In this document: one piece after another, positions 54,582 to 63,945 of the stretch
Layout: every line of letters begins with the position of its first letter
Numbering within the stretch: position 1 is the stretch's first letter
The notes under the pieces: model-generated
The model's input: only the letters and a program-made list of their open reading frames with translations
The model's database searches: none
Told to the model about the DNA's origin: nothing
DNA from: JBGPTK01 sp963797765
GTDB lineage: Bacteria; Acidobacteriota; Terriglobia; Acidiferrales; UBA7541
Assembly: GCA_963797765.1 (NCBI GenBank)
Contig: CAWCQU010000002.1
Location: forward strand, 1,302,001 to 1,366,000
Length of the DNA stretch: 64,000 nucleotides
Direction of reading: 5' to 3'
Position numbers and translations under genes: made by a program

Positions 54582-56160
54582 CTAATGCCGGAAATGCCTC
54601 ATCCCCGTAAACAGCATGGCCATGCCCATCCGGTTCGCCGCCGCGATCACTTCCGGATCGCGCACCGAACCTCCCGGCTGGATCACCGCGGTAGCTCCCG
54701 CCTTGCCCGCTTCCTCCACGCCATCGGGAAATGGAAAAAACGCGTCTGACGCAACCACGCTTCCCGCCAGCGGCAACGCGGCAACCGCCGCCTTCATCAC
54801 CGCGATCTTCACGGAATCCACCCGGCTCATTTGCCCCGCGCCGATCCCCAGCGTCCGCCCCTCGCGCGCGAACACAATCGCGTTCGATTTCACGTGCTTG
54901 CAAACCTTCCACCCAAAGAGCAGCGCTTGCTTTTCCGCGTCATTCGGAGCCCGGTCCGTCACGATCCGCAAATCTTTTTCATCCAAAGTCCGCGCGTCCG
55001 GCTCCTGCACCAGCACGCCGCCCGAGATTCGTTTTAATTCCAATTCTCCGGCTGCCGCCGAATCCATCTCCAGCAAGCGAAGATTCTTTTTTGCCGCGAA
55101 TTTTTCCAGCGCTGCCGCTTCATATCCCGGCGCGACGATGCATTCCACAAATAGTTTCGCCACTTCTTCCGCCGTGGCCGCGTCAATCCGTTGATTGAAT
55201 GCCAGCACTCCGCCAAACGCCGATACCGGATCGCAGGCCAGCGCATCGCGGTAAGCCTCCAATAAATTCTCCTGCTCCGCGGCTCCGCACGGGTTGTTGT
55301 GCTTCACGATCACCACCGCGGCCCCGCGAAATTCCTCAGCCAGCGCCCTTGCGGAATCCAGGTCCACCAGGTTGTTGTACGAAAGTTCTTTTCCCTGAAT
55401 TTGCCGCGCGCCCGCAAGCCCCCGCGCTTGCTGCCCCGCCGGAATATAAAGCGCCGCCTGCTGGTGCGGATTTTCGCCATAGCGCATGGCCTGCCGCCGC
55501 TCGAGCGCCACATGCAATCGTTCCGGCAGGCGCGAGCGCGTCGTTCAATTGAATCGCTTCGCCGCCCGCCGACAGCCGTTCGAGTTCCGTCGCAATTTCA
55601 CCGTCATACCGCGCCGTGCGCGCAAACGCTTTCCGCGCCAGATCGAGCCGCGTCGCCAGGCTCAATTCCCGTGAAGCCGAATCACTCAATTCCTGCGCCA
55701 CCCGCGCGTAATCCGCCGGATCGGTAATCACCGCGACGCTCTCGAAATTCTTTCCCGCCGAACGCACCATCGCCGGCCCGCCAATATCGATGTTCTCGAT
55801 CAATTCTTCCGGCGTCACACCAGCCTTCCGCGCCGTCGCTGAAAATGGATATAGATTCACCACCACCAGATCGATCGGCTCAATGCCGTGCTCAGCAACC
55901 ACCTTTCGGTCGTCGGCATTTCCGCGCCGGTGCAAAATCCCCCCATGCACTTTCGGATGCAGTGTTTTCACGCGCCCGCCCAGCATTTCCGGCCATCCGG
56001 TCAATTCCGCAACGTCGCGCACCGCGATTCCCGCGTCGCGCAGCAGCCGCGCCGTTCCGCCCGTCGAGACAATGTCAATTTTCAGCGCCGCAAGTTGCCG
56101 CGCAAATTCCACAAGTCCCGTCTTGTCGTAGACGCTGACCAATGCGCGCCCGATGGCCAT
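54582..56160 (-). CDS. purH: bifunctional AICAR transformylase / IMP cyclohydrolase (one frameshift)
   Basis: About 526 residues after removing one extra base near 55525. The N-terminal IMP cyclohydrolase part has ALVSVYDKTGLVEFARQL, STGGTARLLRDAGI, VKTLHPKVHGGIL and NIDIGGPAMVRSAGKN. The C-terminal transformylase has MRYGENPHQQAALY, KHNNPCGAA, SDAFFPFPDGVEEA and a closing MLFTGMRHFRH. It catalyses the last two steps of IMP synthesis. Essential for purine synthesis; an assembly error is the likely cause of the break. ATG 56160. Confidence 0.94.
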
Positions 56161-56322
56161 GAATGGATCCTCCAAAAGCTTCGCTGGGCTGGCTAGTGTA
56201 ATCGTGTGGATGAAATTCGGAAAGGGGACAACAGACGCTGTGCCGTCCTAGCTCGCCCCTAGTCCAGGTTCTTAGTGGTTCGAAGCTCAGGCGTCCGTGT
56301 GGCGACGCCGATTAGGCAAGAT

Positions 56323-56348
56323 CGTGTAGCGCCACCCTTCAGGGTGGC
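56323..56348. repeat. family B palindrome, copy 3
   Basis: GTGTAGCGCCACCC-TTCA-GGGTGGC with 7-bp arms (56331-56337 and 56342-56348). It shares the leader and the TTCA loop with copy 1, while the arm bases differ in a compensating way. It lies between purH and the CPCC gene. Confidence 0.75.
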
Positions 56349-56442
56349 ATCTTTAACTTTTCGTCACATCGCCAATGCGGCCACGCGGGGCAACCACCGC
56401 AGGCGCGATCGCCTTGCGATGGGCCGGATTCGGCGAAAACGT

Positions 56443-56835
56443 TCAGCCGTTTTTCTTGCGCCAGTAGGTCTCGCGCCAGTAATAAAGCGCGGTCATTTCG
56501 CCTTCGGGATACTGCGCCTCGCGGCCCACCCAGGGAATGAACTCCTCGAGGTTGTCCAGGTAAGGATTGATCATCCGCCAACTGGCATCGCGCGAATCGC
56601 CGCTCCCCGCGGGCCGAACCTTGCCTTGATGTTCTTCGTGGCTGGCCCCAAATTTCTCGAAATTCGTCTGCGCGTTCATCAGCGAAACCTGGTTTGCTCC
56701 GCCTGCCATCGCGGGAAAACGCAATTGCGCCACATCATCTTCCCAGAAGCAGATCACGCACCGTTCGGCTGAGCCCGGAGGCGCCAGGAAAACCAGGTAA
56801 CCGCAACACGGACAAGGATATTTATCTTCAGCCAA
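56443..56835 (-). CDS. CPCC-family cysteine-rich zinc-binding-like protein
   Basis: A 130-residue protein. The CPCC signature (YPCPCCGYLVF at residues 6-16) plus ERCVICFWEDD gives the Cys arrangement of a small zinc-binding domain, and NQVSLMNAQTNFEKFGASH follows as in that family. The function of the family is unknown. The remainder is an acidic/aromatic tail. Confidence 0.8.
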   Translation of the reverse strand: MAEDKYPCPCCGYLVFLAPPGSAERCVICFWEDDVAQLRFPAMAGGANQVSLMNAQTNFEKFGASHEEHQGKVRPAGSGDSRDASWRMINPYLDNLEEFIPWVGREAQYPEGEMTALYYWRETYWRKKNG

Positions 56836-56970
56836 AATAATTTCACCGTTGCATAACGCTTTCGCTGCTCAACCGGAATCCACTGGCTAATACACCGGCG
56901 GTCGCGCGCCTGTCAAGACTGCCTCCAGACGCTCCGAATTTGAGCTTGGGAACGGATTTTCCCGGGGCAC

Positions 56971-57549
56971 TCAGGCCACCCGCGCCCGCAATTTCACGCG
57001 TCCGTCTTCCACCTTCACCACGTATTCCACTTTCTCGCAGCCTCGCTTGCTTTTCAATTCATCCGTCTTTTTCTGCACGAATCGTTTGAATTCATCCAGC
57101 GATGGCACGGGCCCGGTATCTCCCAAATGCTTTCTTGCCTCGATCAATCTCTGAAATAATTCTTCCACCTTCCCTGCTTCGTGCGCCGGATCCGTCACCA
57201 CCGCGATAAACTCCGCGCCCTCGGCTTGCGCGCGCGCCCGCGCTTCTTCGATGGCCTTTGCCGCGGCCCCAAAATGCCTCTGCTGCTTGCCCACTTCTTT
57301 TTGCTGCAGACGCTTGCGCCAGATTTCCATGTATTTCGCATAGGTTTGCGAAAGGTTGCTGTATCGGAAGCGCTGGCCAAAATTCAGCTCGGTGGTTCGA
57401 TCTCCATAGCGCTTGATCATCGTCTCGACGCGCCACTGCGTGTCCGCGGGCTGCCGTTTCCGCCCGCCGGCAAAATACTGTTCGTATTCGATCTTGAGCA
57501 CTCGAATGTCTTTCTCGAGTTGGCTCAAGTCTTCGTCAACAGTCGCCAT
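56971..57549 (-). CDS. MXAN_5187 C-terminal-domain-like protein
   Basis: A 192-residue soluble protein. Residues 1-110 resemble the MXAN_5187 C-terminal domain (LEKDIRVLKIEYEQYFAGGRKR, LNFGQRFRYSNLSQTYAKYMEIW). A helical charged part follows. It is known mainly from Myxococcota and Acidobacteriota; no biochemical role is established. ATG 57549. Confidence 0.75.
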   Translation of the reverse strand: MATVDEDLSQLEKDIRVLKIEYEQYFAGGRKRQPADTQWRVETMIKRYGDRTTELNFGQRFRYSNLSQTYAKYMEIWRKRLQQKEVGKQQRHFGAAAKAIEEARARAQAEGAEFIAVVTDPAHEAGKVEELFQRLIEARKHLGDTGPVPSLDEFKRFVQKKTDELKSKRGCEKVEYVVKVEDGRVKLRARVA

Positions 57550-57691
57550 GGTAATTCGAGAGGCCGCAAGCCATAGTAGGGTTGCACACACCGAGCGTCA
57601 AGGACTCGTCGTCCGTCTTCGCGACGCTCGGCAACCACCCAATTTCACGTGTATTGCCTCCCCGGATAGCCTGTGCTCCAATAGCCGAACT

Positions 57692-59128
57692 ATGAATCCG
57701 AAAGCCGATTCCGTCGAAGGCCGTCGAGAAGCCTTGCTGCGCCAGATTCCCTCCGTCGACGAACTGCTAACCCGGCCGCGCCTCGCTGAACTTTCCAGCG
57801 GAGCCGGCCACGGTTTGGTCGTCGCCACTGCGCGCGCCGTGCTGTCGGAATTGCGTTCGCAACTGGCGCACGCTGGCGGCGCGGATGCCGCCGGCGCCGA
57901 TCCAGCCGCCCTCGAATCCCGCGTTGCCGCCGAAGTTGAAAAAACACTGGCGCTCTCGTTGCGTCCCGTGATCAACGCCACCGGAGTGGTCCTGCACACC
58001 AATCTCGGCCGCGCGCCGCTTTCCGCTGAAGCCGTCGCGCATCTCGCCGCCGCCGCGACGCAATATTCGAATCTCGAATACGATCTTGCGGCTGGCGAGC
58101 GTGGCAAGCGCGACGTGCATACCTCGCAATTGCTCGCGCAACTCGTGGGCGCCGAATCGGCCATTGTGGTCAATAACAACGCCGCCGCCGTCTTTCTGGT
58201 TCTGAACACGTTCGCCAAAGGCGCCGAAGTTCTCGTTTCGCGCGGCGAGTTGATTGAAATCGGCGACGGCTTCCGCATTCCCGACATCATGGCCGAAAGC
58301 GGCGCCATATTGTGCGAAGTGGGCACCACCAATCGCACGCGTATCGCCGATTACGAAAGTGCCATCACCGAACGCACGCGGCTGCTCTTGCGCGTCCATC
58401 GTTCGAATTTCCGAATCGTCGGATTTACGGAGCGCCCGTCACTCGAGCAATTAATTGAGCTGGGACGCCGCTCGAATCTTCCCGTGTTCGAGGATTTAGG
58501 CTCGGGCTGCCTGGCTGATCTTTCGGCGGCTGGAATTTTGGAGCCTGTAGCGCGCGCCAGTTTCGCCGCCGGCGTTCCCATCGTTTCCTTTAGCGGGGAC
58601 AAAATGCTCGGTGGCCCTCAGGCGGGAATCATCGCGGGCAAAAAAGAATTCATCGATCGCATCCGCCGCAATCCGCTGTTTCGCGCCTTGCGCGTGGATA
58701 AACTCACGATCGCGGTTCTCGAAGTCACACTGCGCGCCTATCTGCGCGGCGCGTACGACGAAATTCCCACGCTGCGAATGATTCGTTTGTCCGCCGATGA
58801 AATCAAACGCTGCGCGCGCGCCTTTACGGAAAGATTAAGCGGTGAATTGCCGCCCGAAACCACCAAACTCACCAAGCTCGAAATCATCGGCGGATTTTCC
58901 GTGATTGGCGGCGGCTCCACTCCCGATCAAAGCTTGTCCACGCATCTGATCGCAGTCACCAGCCACCGCCATTCAGCCACTCAACTCGAACAGCGCTTGC
59001 GCCAACCCGCGAGCGGCCTCCCCGTAATCGCCCGCATCGAAGACGACCGCCTCGTCCTCGATCTTCGCACCGTCTTCCCCGAACAAGAATCCACGCTAGC
59101 CGCCGCTCTCGTCGCCGCCCTGCAATAG
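57692..59128 (+). CDS. selA: L-seryl-tRNA(Sec) selenium transferase
   Basis: A 478-residue PLP enzyme that converts Ser-tRNA(Sec) to Sec-tRNA(Sec). The N-terminal domain RREALLRQIPSVDELL and the catalytic core are complete: NATGVVLHTNLGRAPLS, YDLAAGERGKRDVH, NNNAAAVFL, FEDLGSGCL and the PLP Lys in SFSGDKMLGGPQAG (near residue 305). ATG 57692. selB and the selC tRNA are not in this window. A family A repeat lies just downstream. Confidence 0.95.
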   Translation: MNPKADSVEGRREALLRQIPSVDELLTRPRLAELSSGAGHGLVVATARAVLSELRSQLAHAGGADAAGADPAALESRVAAEVEKTLALSLRPVINATGVVLHTNLGRAPLSAEAVAHLAAAATQYSNLEYDLAAGERGKRDVHTSQLLAQLVGAESAIVVNNNAAAVFLVLNTFAKGAEVLVSRGELIEIGDGFRIPDIMAESGAILCEVGTTNRTRIADYESAITERTRLLLRVHRSNFRIVGFTERPSLEQLIELGRRSNLPVFEDLGSGCLADLSAAGILEPVARASFAAGVPIVSFSGDKMLGGPQAGIIAGKKEFIDRIRRNPLFRALRVDKLTIAVLEVTLRAYLRGAYDEIPTLRMIRLSADEIKRCARAFTERLSGELPPETTKLTKLEIIGGFSVIGGGSTPDQSLSTHLIAVTSHRHSATQLEQRLRQPASGLPVIARIEDDRLVLDLRTVFPEQESTLAAALVAALQ

Positions 59129-59173
59129 ACGGAGTCAAAATACTCGGAGCTATCTGATAAATGGTCTGTAGGC

Positions 59174-59266
59174 GGTCGGAGCTTCCGCGCGGTTTGCGTC
59201 CCGATGCCTGTGGTCGAGAAGCTCCGACATTAGAAGTTCCATAAAACGTGGGCTTTAGCCCCTGAA
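59174..59266. repeat. family A palindromic repeat, copy 3
   Basis: GGTCGGAGCTTC (59175-59185) pairs with GAAGCTCCGAC (59218-59228) across a 32-base loop, then ATTAGAAG and GGGCTTTAGCCC (59250-59261) with CCTGAA. The order is the same as in copies 1 and 2. The selA stop is 45 bp upstream. Confidence 0.8.
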
Positions 59267-59332
59267 CACAATGCGAGAAACCCATCGGTCTTATTCGAGG
59301 GATCAGTTCTCGGAGCTTGCTACTCCTCTTTT

Positions 59333-60055
59333 TCATTCCGCCTGCCCTTGTTCGCGGGACCTTTGTACATCCAATCGATAATCTTGCCAGTGACCGGCCA
59401 GAGGCCCCAGATCGAGGATCGAAAGAATGCCAATCATGACTAGTGCATCTCGCCAAGGCATTTGCCAGTCGGTCGGATGCATCCATTCTCTGTATAAGAA
59501 ATAAATCACTATGAACGCGATAGTTCCTATCCATTGGAAGATATTTTGAAAGTTTCGGCCCCAAATGCCAAACTTACCCAAGGCCTCGTCAATCATGACG
59601 AGAAGGTAATGGTCTTCCTTTCGAAGAATCCGAATTGCTTCCTTCCAACGCTCGGTTTCGGATTGGGATTCCTTCTTGGCTCGGTCGTAGGCGTTGCGGA
59701 TTAACTCTGAAATCTTGGCTTCATACTCTTCCGAATCGTATTCTTTCTCGAACTGCGCGTTAACCTCCATGATATCGGGGAGCGACCAGTAATTTTCGGA
59801 GGAAAACAGCATCTTCCGTTCGATCTCGGAGAGCGGGACACTCTCGCGCTGCGCTTCCTCAACAATTTGCGAGACCAGGTATTCCTTGGCGCTTTGGAAT
59901 CTGTGAAAATTGGCAATGGACGACCCCCAAAATTCTTCAACAATTTGGAAAGGAATAGTATTCCCAGGAAAGAATCGCCGAACGGACGAAACAAGAAACC
60001 AACGAGACTGTTTTAGGAAGCGCAGCCGCTCAATTGATTCGAGGCCGCCAAGCAT
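59333..60055 (-). CDS. membrane protein, unknown function
   Basis: A 240-residue protein. Residues 1-165 are helical and highly charged (coiled-coil-like: IERKMLFSSENYW, KISELIRNAYDRAKKES), and two transmembrane helices follow near residues 175-190 and 203-218. The ATG begins directly after the larB TGA (TGAATG), so translation is likely coupled. No family was recognised. AT content is higher than that of larB. Confidence 0.65.
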   Translation of the reverse strand: MLGGLESIERLRFLKQSRWFLVSSVRRFFPGNTIPFQIVEEFWGSSIANFHRFQSAKEYLVSQIVEEAQRESVPLSEIERKMLFSSENYWSLPDIMEVNAQFEKEYDSEEYEAKISELIRNAYDRAKKESQSETERWKEAIRILRKEDHYLLVMIDEALGKFGIWGRNFQNIFQWIGTIAFIVIYFLYREWMHPTDWQMPWRDALVMIGILSILDLGPLAGHWQDYRLDVQRSREQGQAE

Positions 60056-60847
60056 TCACAAATGATTAATCACGCTGGCCACGCAGCCCGCGCCGAATCC
60101 ATTATCGATATTCACCACGCTCACGTTGGACGCGCAACTATTCAGCATTGCGAGCAGCGCCGTCAATCCCCCAAAGCTCGCTCCATATCCGGTGCTGGTC
60201 GGAACCGCAATCACGGGCGCGGCCACCATTCCTGCCACCACGCTGGGCAGCGCGCCTTCCATTCCCGCCACGCAAACAATCACGCGCGCTTCAGCCAGCT
60301 TGTCGCGATTTTCCGTCAACCGGTGCAGCCCCGCCACGCCGACATCGTAAAGAGCTTCCACGCGATTTCCCATCATTTCCGCAGTCACCAGAGCTTCTTC
60401 CGCCACGGGAATGTCGCTGGTTCCTGCCGTCACCACCAAAATCAGTCCTTTGCCATGAATCGAATGGCTCCGCCGGATGGTGATCGCCCGCGACAGCGCG
60501 TAATATTTCGCCCGAAGCGCGCCGGCCTTCGAATTCTTCCCGCGTCCGCGGCTTCGCGCGATTTTTTGCACCGCCGCAAATGATTTTTCATCCGCGCGCG
60601 TAATCAAAATATTGTGCGATGCTTTTTCCTTCAGCATCGTCCGCGCAATTTCCGCCACTTGCTGCGCCGTCTTCCCACGAGCGTAGATCACTTCGGGATA
60701 TCCCACGCGCAGCGCGCGATGATGATCCACTTTCGCGAATCCCAGATCCTCGAACGGCAATTTCTTCAGCCGCTCCACGGCCCCGTCGGCCGAGAGTTTT
60801 CCCTTCTTCACCGCTTCCAGCAATCCGCGAATGTCTCGTTCGTCCAT
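60056..60847 (-). CDS. larB: nickel-pincer cofactor biosynthesis protein LarB
   Basis: A 263-residue enzyme that carboxylates and hydrolyses nicotinate adenine dinucleotide for the nickel-pincer cofactor of lactate racemase. The PurE-like core is there: VVTAGTSDIPVAEEA, YDVGVAGLHRL, ARVIVCVAGMEGALPSVVAGM, VIAVPTSTGYGASFGG, and NIDNGFGAG near the end. No larA, larC or larE is in this window. ATG 60847 follows AAAGGA at short spacing; an earlier ATG at 60889 adds a Cys-rich leader. Confidence 0.92.
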   Translation of the reverse strand: MDERDIRGLLEAVKKGKLSADGAVERLKKLPFEDLGFAKVDHHRALRVGYPEVIYARGKTAQQVAEIARTMLKEKASHNILITRADEKSFAAVQKIARSRGRGKNSKAGALRAKYYALSRAITIRRSHSIHGKGLILVVTAGTSDIPVAEEALVTAEMMGNRVEALYDVGVAGLHRLTENRDKLAEARVIVCVAGMEGALPSVVAGMVAAPVIAVPTSTGYGASFGGLTALLAMLNSCASNVSVVNIDNGFGAGCVASVINHL

Positions 60848-60958
60848 TTTCCTTTGTCTGCCGCAATCGCATTCTACCAGAACTGCCATTTTGGCATTTC
60901 GACTGTTGCTTCGCTCCTCTCGACACACAAATTCCCCGCATGATACCTTCACTCCATT

Positions 60959-61438
60959 ATGCAAAACCCCTATGCACCAAATTTAGGAAACCGCAATCCT
61001 CAGGAAGTAATCGCGTCCACGCCTGCCAGATTGGAAACGCTTTTCAACAAGCTCGGCGCCAAGGGTGCGGAACAATCCCTGGCCCCCGGAAAATGGTCCG
61101 CCCGCCAAATCCTCTGCCATCTCGCCGATTGCGAATTGGTTTTTGGATTTCGCCTGCGGCAAGCCCTCGCGGAAGAAAATCACGTCATCCAGCCGTTCGA
61201 TCAGGACCAGTGGGCAAAAAATTACGCCGCTCTCGAAACTCGCGCCGCCCTCGCCGTCTTCACGTCCGTCCGCAATTGGAATCTCGCGCTGATTCGCACC
61301 GCCACGCCGCAGATGCTCGCAAAAAAACTTTCCCATCCCGAGCGCGGCGAAATGACCTTTCAAACGATCGTCGAAACCATGGGTGGCCACGACCTCAACC
61401 ACCTGACGCAACTCGAAACCATCGCCTCGCGCCAGTAG
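60959..61438 (+). CDS. DinB-superfamily protein
   Basis: A 159-residue four-helix protein. The likely metal His residues are in CHLADCELVFGFRLRQ and the pair in GGHDLNHLTQL. It starts with an ATG 111 bp from the divergent larB start. The substrate is unknown. It is not closely similar to the other DinB protein at 10.0-10.5 kb. Confidence 0.82.
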   Translation: MQNPYAPNLGNRNPQEVIASTPARLETLFNKLGAKGAEQSLAPGKWSARQILCHLADCELVFGFRLRQALAEENHVIQPFDQDQWAKNYAALETRAALAVFTSVRNWNLALIRTATPQMLAKKLSHPERGEMTFQTIVETMGGHDLNHLTQLETIASRQ

Positions 61439-61612
61439 CGCGGGCGGCCTCGTTCTTATTTGACTGGAAATTGCAATCGCCGCCTGTTGTTTGAGTCCGA
61501 TAACGGCTCACTGCATCAAGGCGGCGATTCGCTAGTTATTATTTGTATGAAGTCTGCGTGGCCGGCGCGCGGACAATCGCTGGCCAGCTAAATCGTTCCC
61601 GTTCGTGGTGGT

Positions 61613-62915
61613 CTACCTTCCTCCATCGTGATCATCGTCGCGATCATGATCCCGGTCGTGGTCCCGGCGGCCTTCCCGGAACAAGTCGGACATCACCAAA
61701 GTGCCGGCGTCGCAAGCATGGTTCAGGCATGGCAGCTCGAATCCGGCTTCCAGTGACTTGAGCAACGAAAAGTGCGTGTAGAATTTCCCGCTCTGCACTC
61801 CGTGCTCGCCGTAATTGGTATCCACGACCAACAACACCTGGTTCGTGGTCGGCACCACGCTGTAATCGTCTTCGTCCCACAGCAGGACGATAGCGCTCCG
61901 TCCGTCTTCCCACGCTCTTGACCTGTGAATGGCTTGCACAATCGTTTGTACGGTCACGTCGCCGCGATAGATCAGTCCATTGTTCAATCCGGTCTGCGTG
62001 CCGTTGTCGTTCGGATCAAACTCGCAAGCGGGGCCGCCGTTGCCGCGTCCATGTTGGTCATTGCACTGGTTCGGGGCAATAAAGGAAAACGCCGGAATGT
62101 GGCCAGAGGCAAGGTCGGCAAACAGGCCATGCGCGCCTTCAAAGTCGGCGACATTTTTCAAACTGCTTTGCGGGTCTTGTCCTTCCTGAACGCTGCGGAA
62201 ATACACAAAAGGATTGTGCTTCACGGCGTAGAGGGCCACCAGGTTGCTTTGCGTTTGTCCTTCCCCGGGCAGCGCCGCGGTCAGATCGCTCAGGTTGCTG
62301 AAGAATCCGTCCGCATTGTTCACGCCATCGGCGCCCGTTGGCGGCAAGCTTTCCTGGTAGCTCTTCCAGCTTAGTCCCGAAGCGGCCAGTTGATCCGCGA
62401 TGGTCTTCCCAACCGTGTGGGAATTGGCAAGAATGAAGCGAGTGCCGTCGATGTTGATGTCTCCCGGAGGCCCGGTGGTTTCGTTTGAAAAGTCGATGGC
62501 CGGCGTGGCCGCATCCGTGCCCACTCCATAAGATCGGGCAAATGTTCGGAAACGTTCCGTTATCCAACGAGGTGATGCCGGAAGCCAGGTTCGTGGTGCA
62601 AGTAGCGTTGTGCCAGTCCGGAGAATTATCGTTGAGCACTCCGAAGTTCGACCCGCCGACTACTTCCAGGTAGTTAGTCAGGCTGGGATGGGCGATGGCG
62701 AAATAATTCGTCCCGGTATTCGCGTTCTTTGCATAGCGATTGACGAATGGCTCGTTCGGATTGTTCACAACTTGGTTGTAGCCGTGGTTTTCCATCATGA
62801 TTACGAAAACGTGATCCAGATGCGGAATACCTTTCGGAACTTGCCCCTCCTGCGCGAACGCAGCGCCCGCCATTGCGGCCACCATCAACCCCAGAATTGC
62901 AACCTTCCTCAACAT
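61613..62915 (-). CDS. secreted phosphoesterase (acid phosphatase / phospholipase C-like), one frameshift
   Basis: About 434 residues after removing one extra base near 62530. Signal peptide (ILGLMVAAMAGAAFA), then the phosphoesterase fold: HVFVIMMENHGYNQV (metal Glu/Asn), HPSLTNYL (nucleophile Ser/Thr region), FSFIAPNQCNDQHG and VLLWDEDDYS. It should release phosphate from organic esters outside the cell. The C-terminus ends with an Asp/His/Arg-rich run of about 17 residues (HDRDHDRDDDHD), an unusual metal-binding-like tail. ATG 62915. Confidence 0.82.
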
Positions 62916-63225
62916 GTCAGTCACCTTCCCCTTCAGCGTAGAGAGTGTCGGCCCTCCGCGTTCTCGATTGGAATTGGCTCGACCGCCGGTACTTTGGGGG
63001 ATTCCGATTACCCTGCCGTTACAGCCAAACGAATACTTGATGAATCTCGCGGCTTGCCTTGGATTGATTTGCTGTGGAGGGAGCCCTGATCCGAAACTAC
63101 CTGTGCAGTGGGGTGAACTGCCTGGCACGAAGAAAAAATCGGGGAATCCGGCTAATTACGGCAATGGATCACTCACAACCGCGTTGCGTGCTGAAATCTG
63201 GAAATCGATGAATCTGAAAATCCTC

Positions 63226-63945
63226 CTAATGCTTAATCAGGCCCGCGGCGATTCCGCCCAATGAATCCTGCCAGGCATGGACGATCATTCCCGGACGAAC
63301 AGTTTTTCGCCAGTGCGCCAGAATCCCGAACATCGCGCCGTACAGAGCGATCAGCACCACCATTCGCAATCCCTGGTAAGCGTGAGCGGCGCCGAATGCC
63401 GCGGCCGAAAAAGTGATGCCTGCGGGAACATTCTTCGTAAACGAAATGAACTGCTTCTGAAAGTATCCTCGAAAAATCGTTTCTTCGCAGATTCCGGCTG
63501 TAATCGAAAGCGCAATCCACATGCCAATTTGCAATCCTCCCTGCGGAAGCATGAATTGCATGTTTTTGCCCATTCCATCGGCGCGCAGCAATTTGCTCAG
63601 TAGAAACAGTAAGCCTCCCGAGCAGACCCAAAATGCCGCGGCGATTCCGATGTCGATTAGAATCTGGCGCGTAGACCGCCACCGCTCTCCCAGTACGCTG
63701 GAAAGCGGCGAGCCATGTTTCCGCACGCCCAGGATCACCACGGCGAATAGAATCCATTCGAACACAAACGTGCTGGTGTAAAGCACCAGCCGGTTGGGGT
63801 TGGCCATGGCACGCAATTGATCCGATTGGAACTTTCCCCACACCGCCCAAGCCGCCAATACAACCAGCACGATCACCGTATGCACTGGGCTGGCGATGCG
63901 GTCGTGGCTCCCAGGCTCCGGCAGTGCGGCAACGGTAGTCTCCAT
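63226..63945 (-). CDS. CPBP-family intramembrane metalloprotease
   Basis: A 239-residue membrane protein with about six transmembrane helices. The CPBP motifs are present: EETIFRGY (EExxxR, near residue 153), FGAAHAYQG (FxxxH, near 187) and a closing helix with HAWQDSLGG. Rce1-like family members cut substrates within the membrane. ATG 63945 has GGGGAGA upstream. No partner gene is recognisable. Confidence 0.88.
   Translation of the reverse strand: METTVAALPEPGSHDRIASPVHTVIVLVVLAAWAVWGKFQSDQLRAMANPNRLVLYTSTFVFEWILFAVVILGVRKHGSPLSSVLGERWRSTRQILIDIGIAAAFWVCSGGLLFLLSKLLRADGMGKNMQFMLPQGGLQIGMWIALSITAGICEETIFRGYFQKQFISFTKNVPAGITFSAAAFGAAHAYQGLRMVVLIALYGAMFGILAHWRKTVRPGMIVHAWQDSLGGIAAGLIKH

Noticed and set aside
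54355..54912. A 185-codon Gly/Arg-rich minus-strand frame
   Set aside because: It is the shifted frame of the purH 3' end and downstream DNA.
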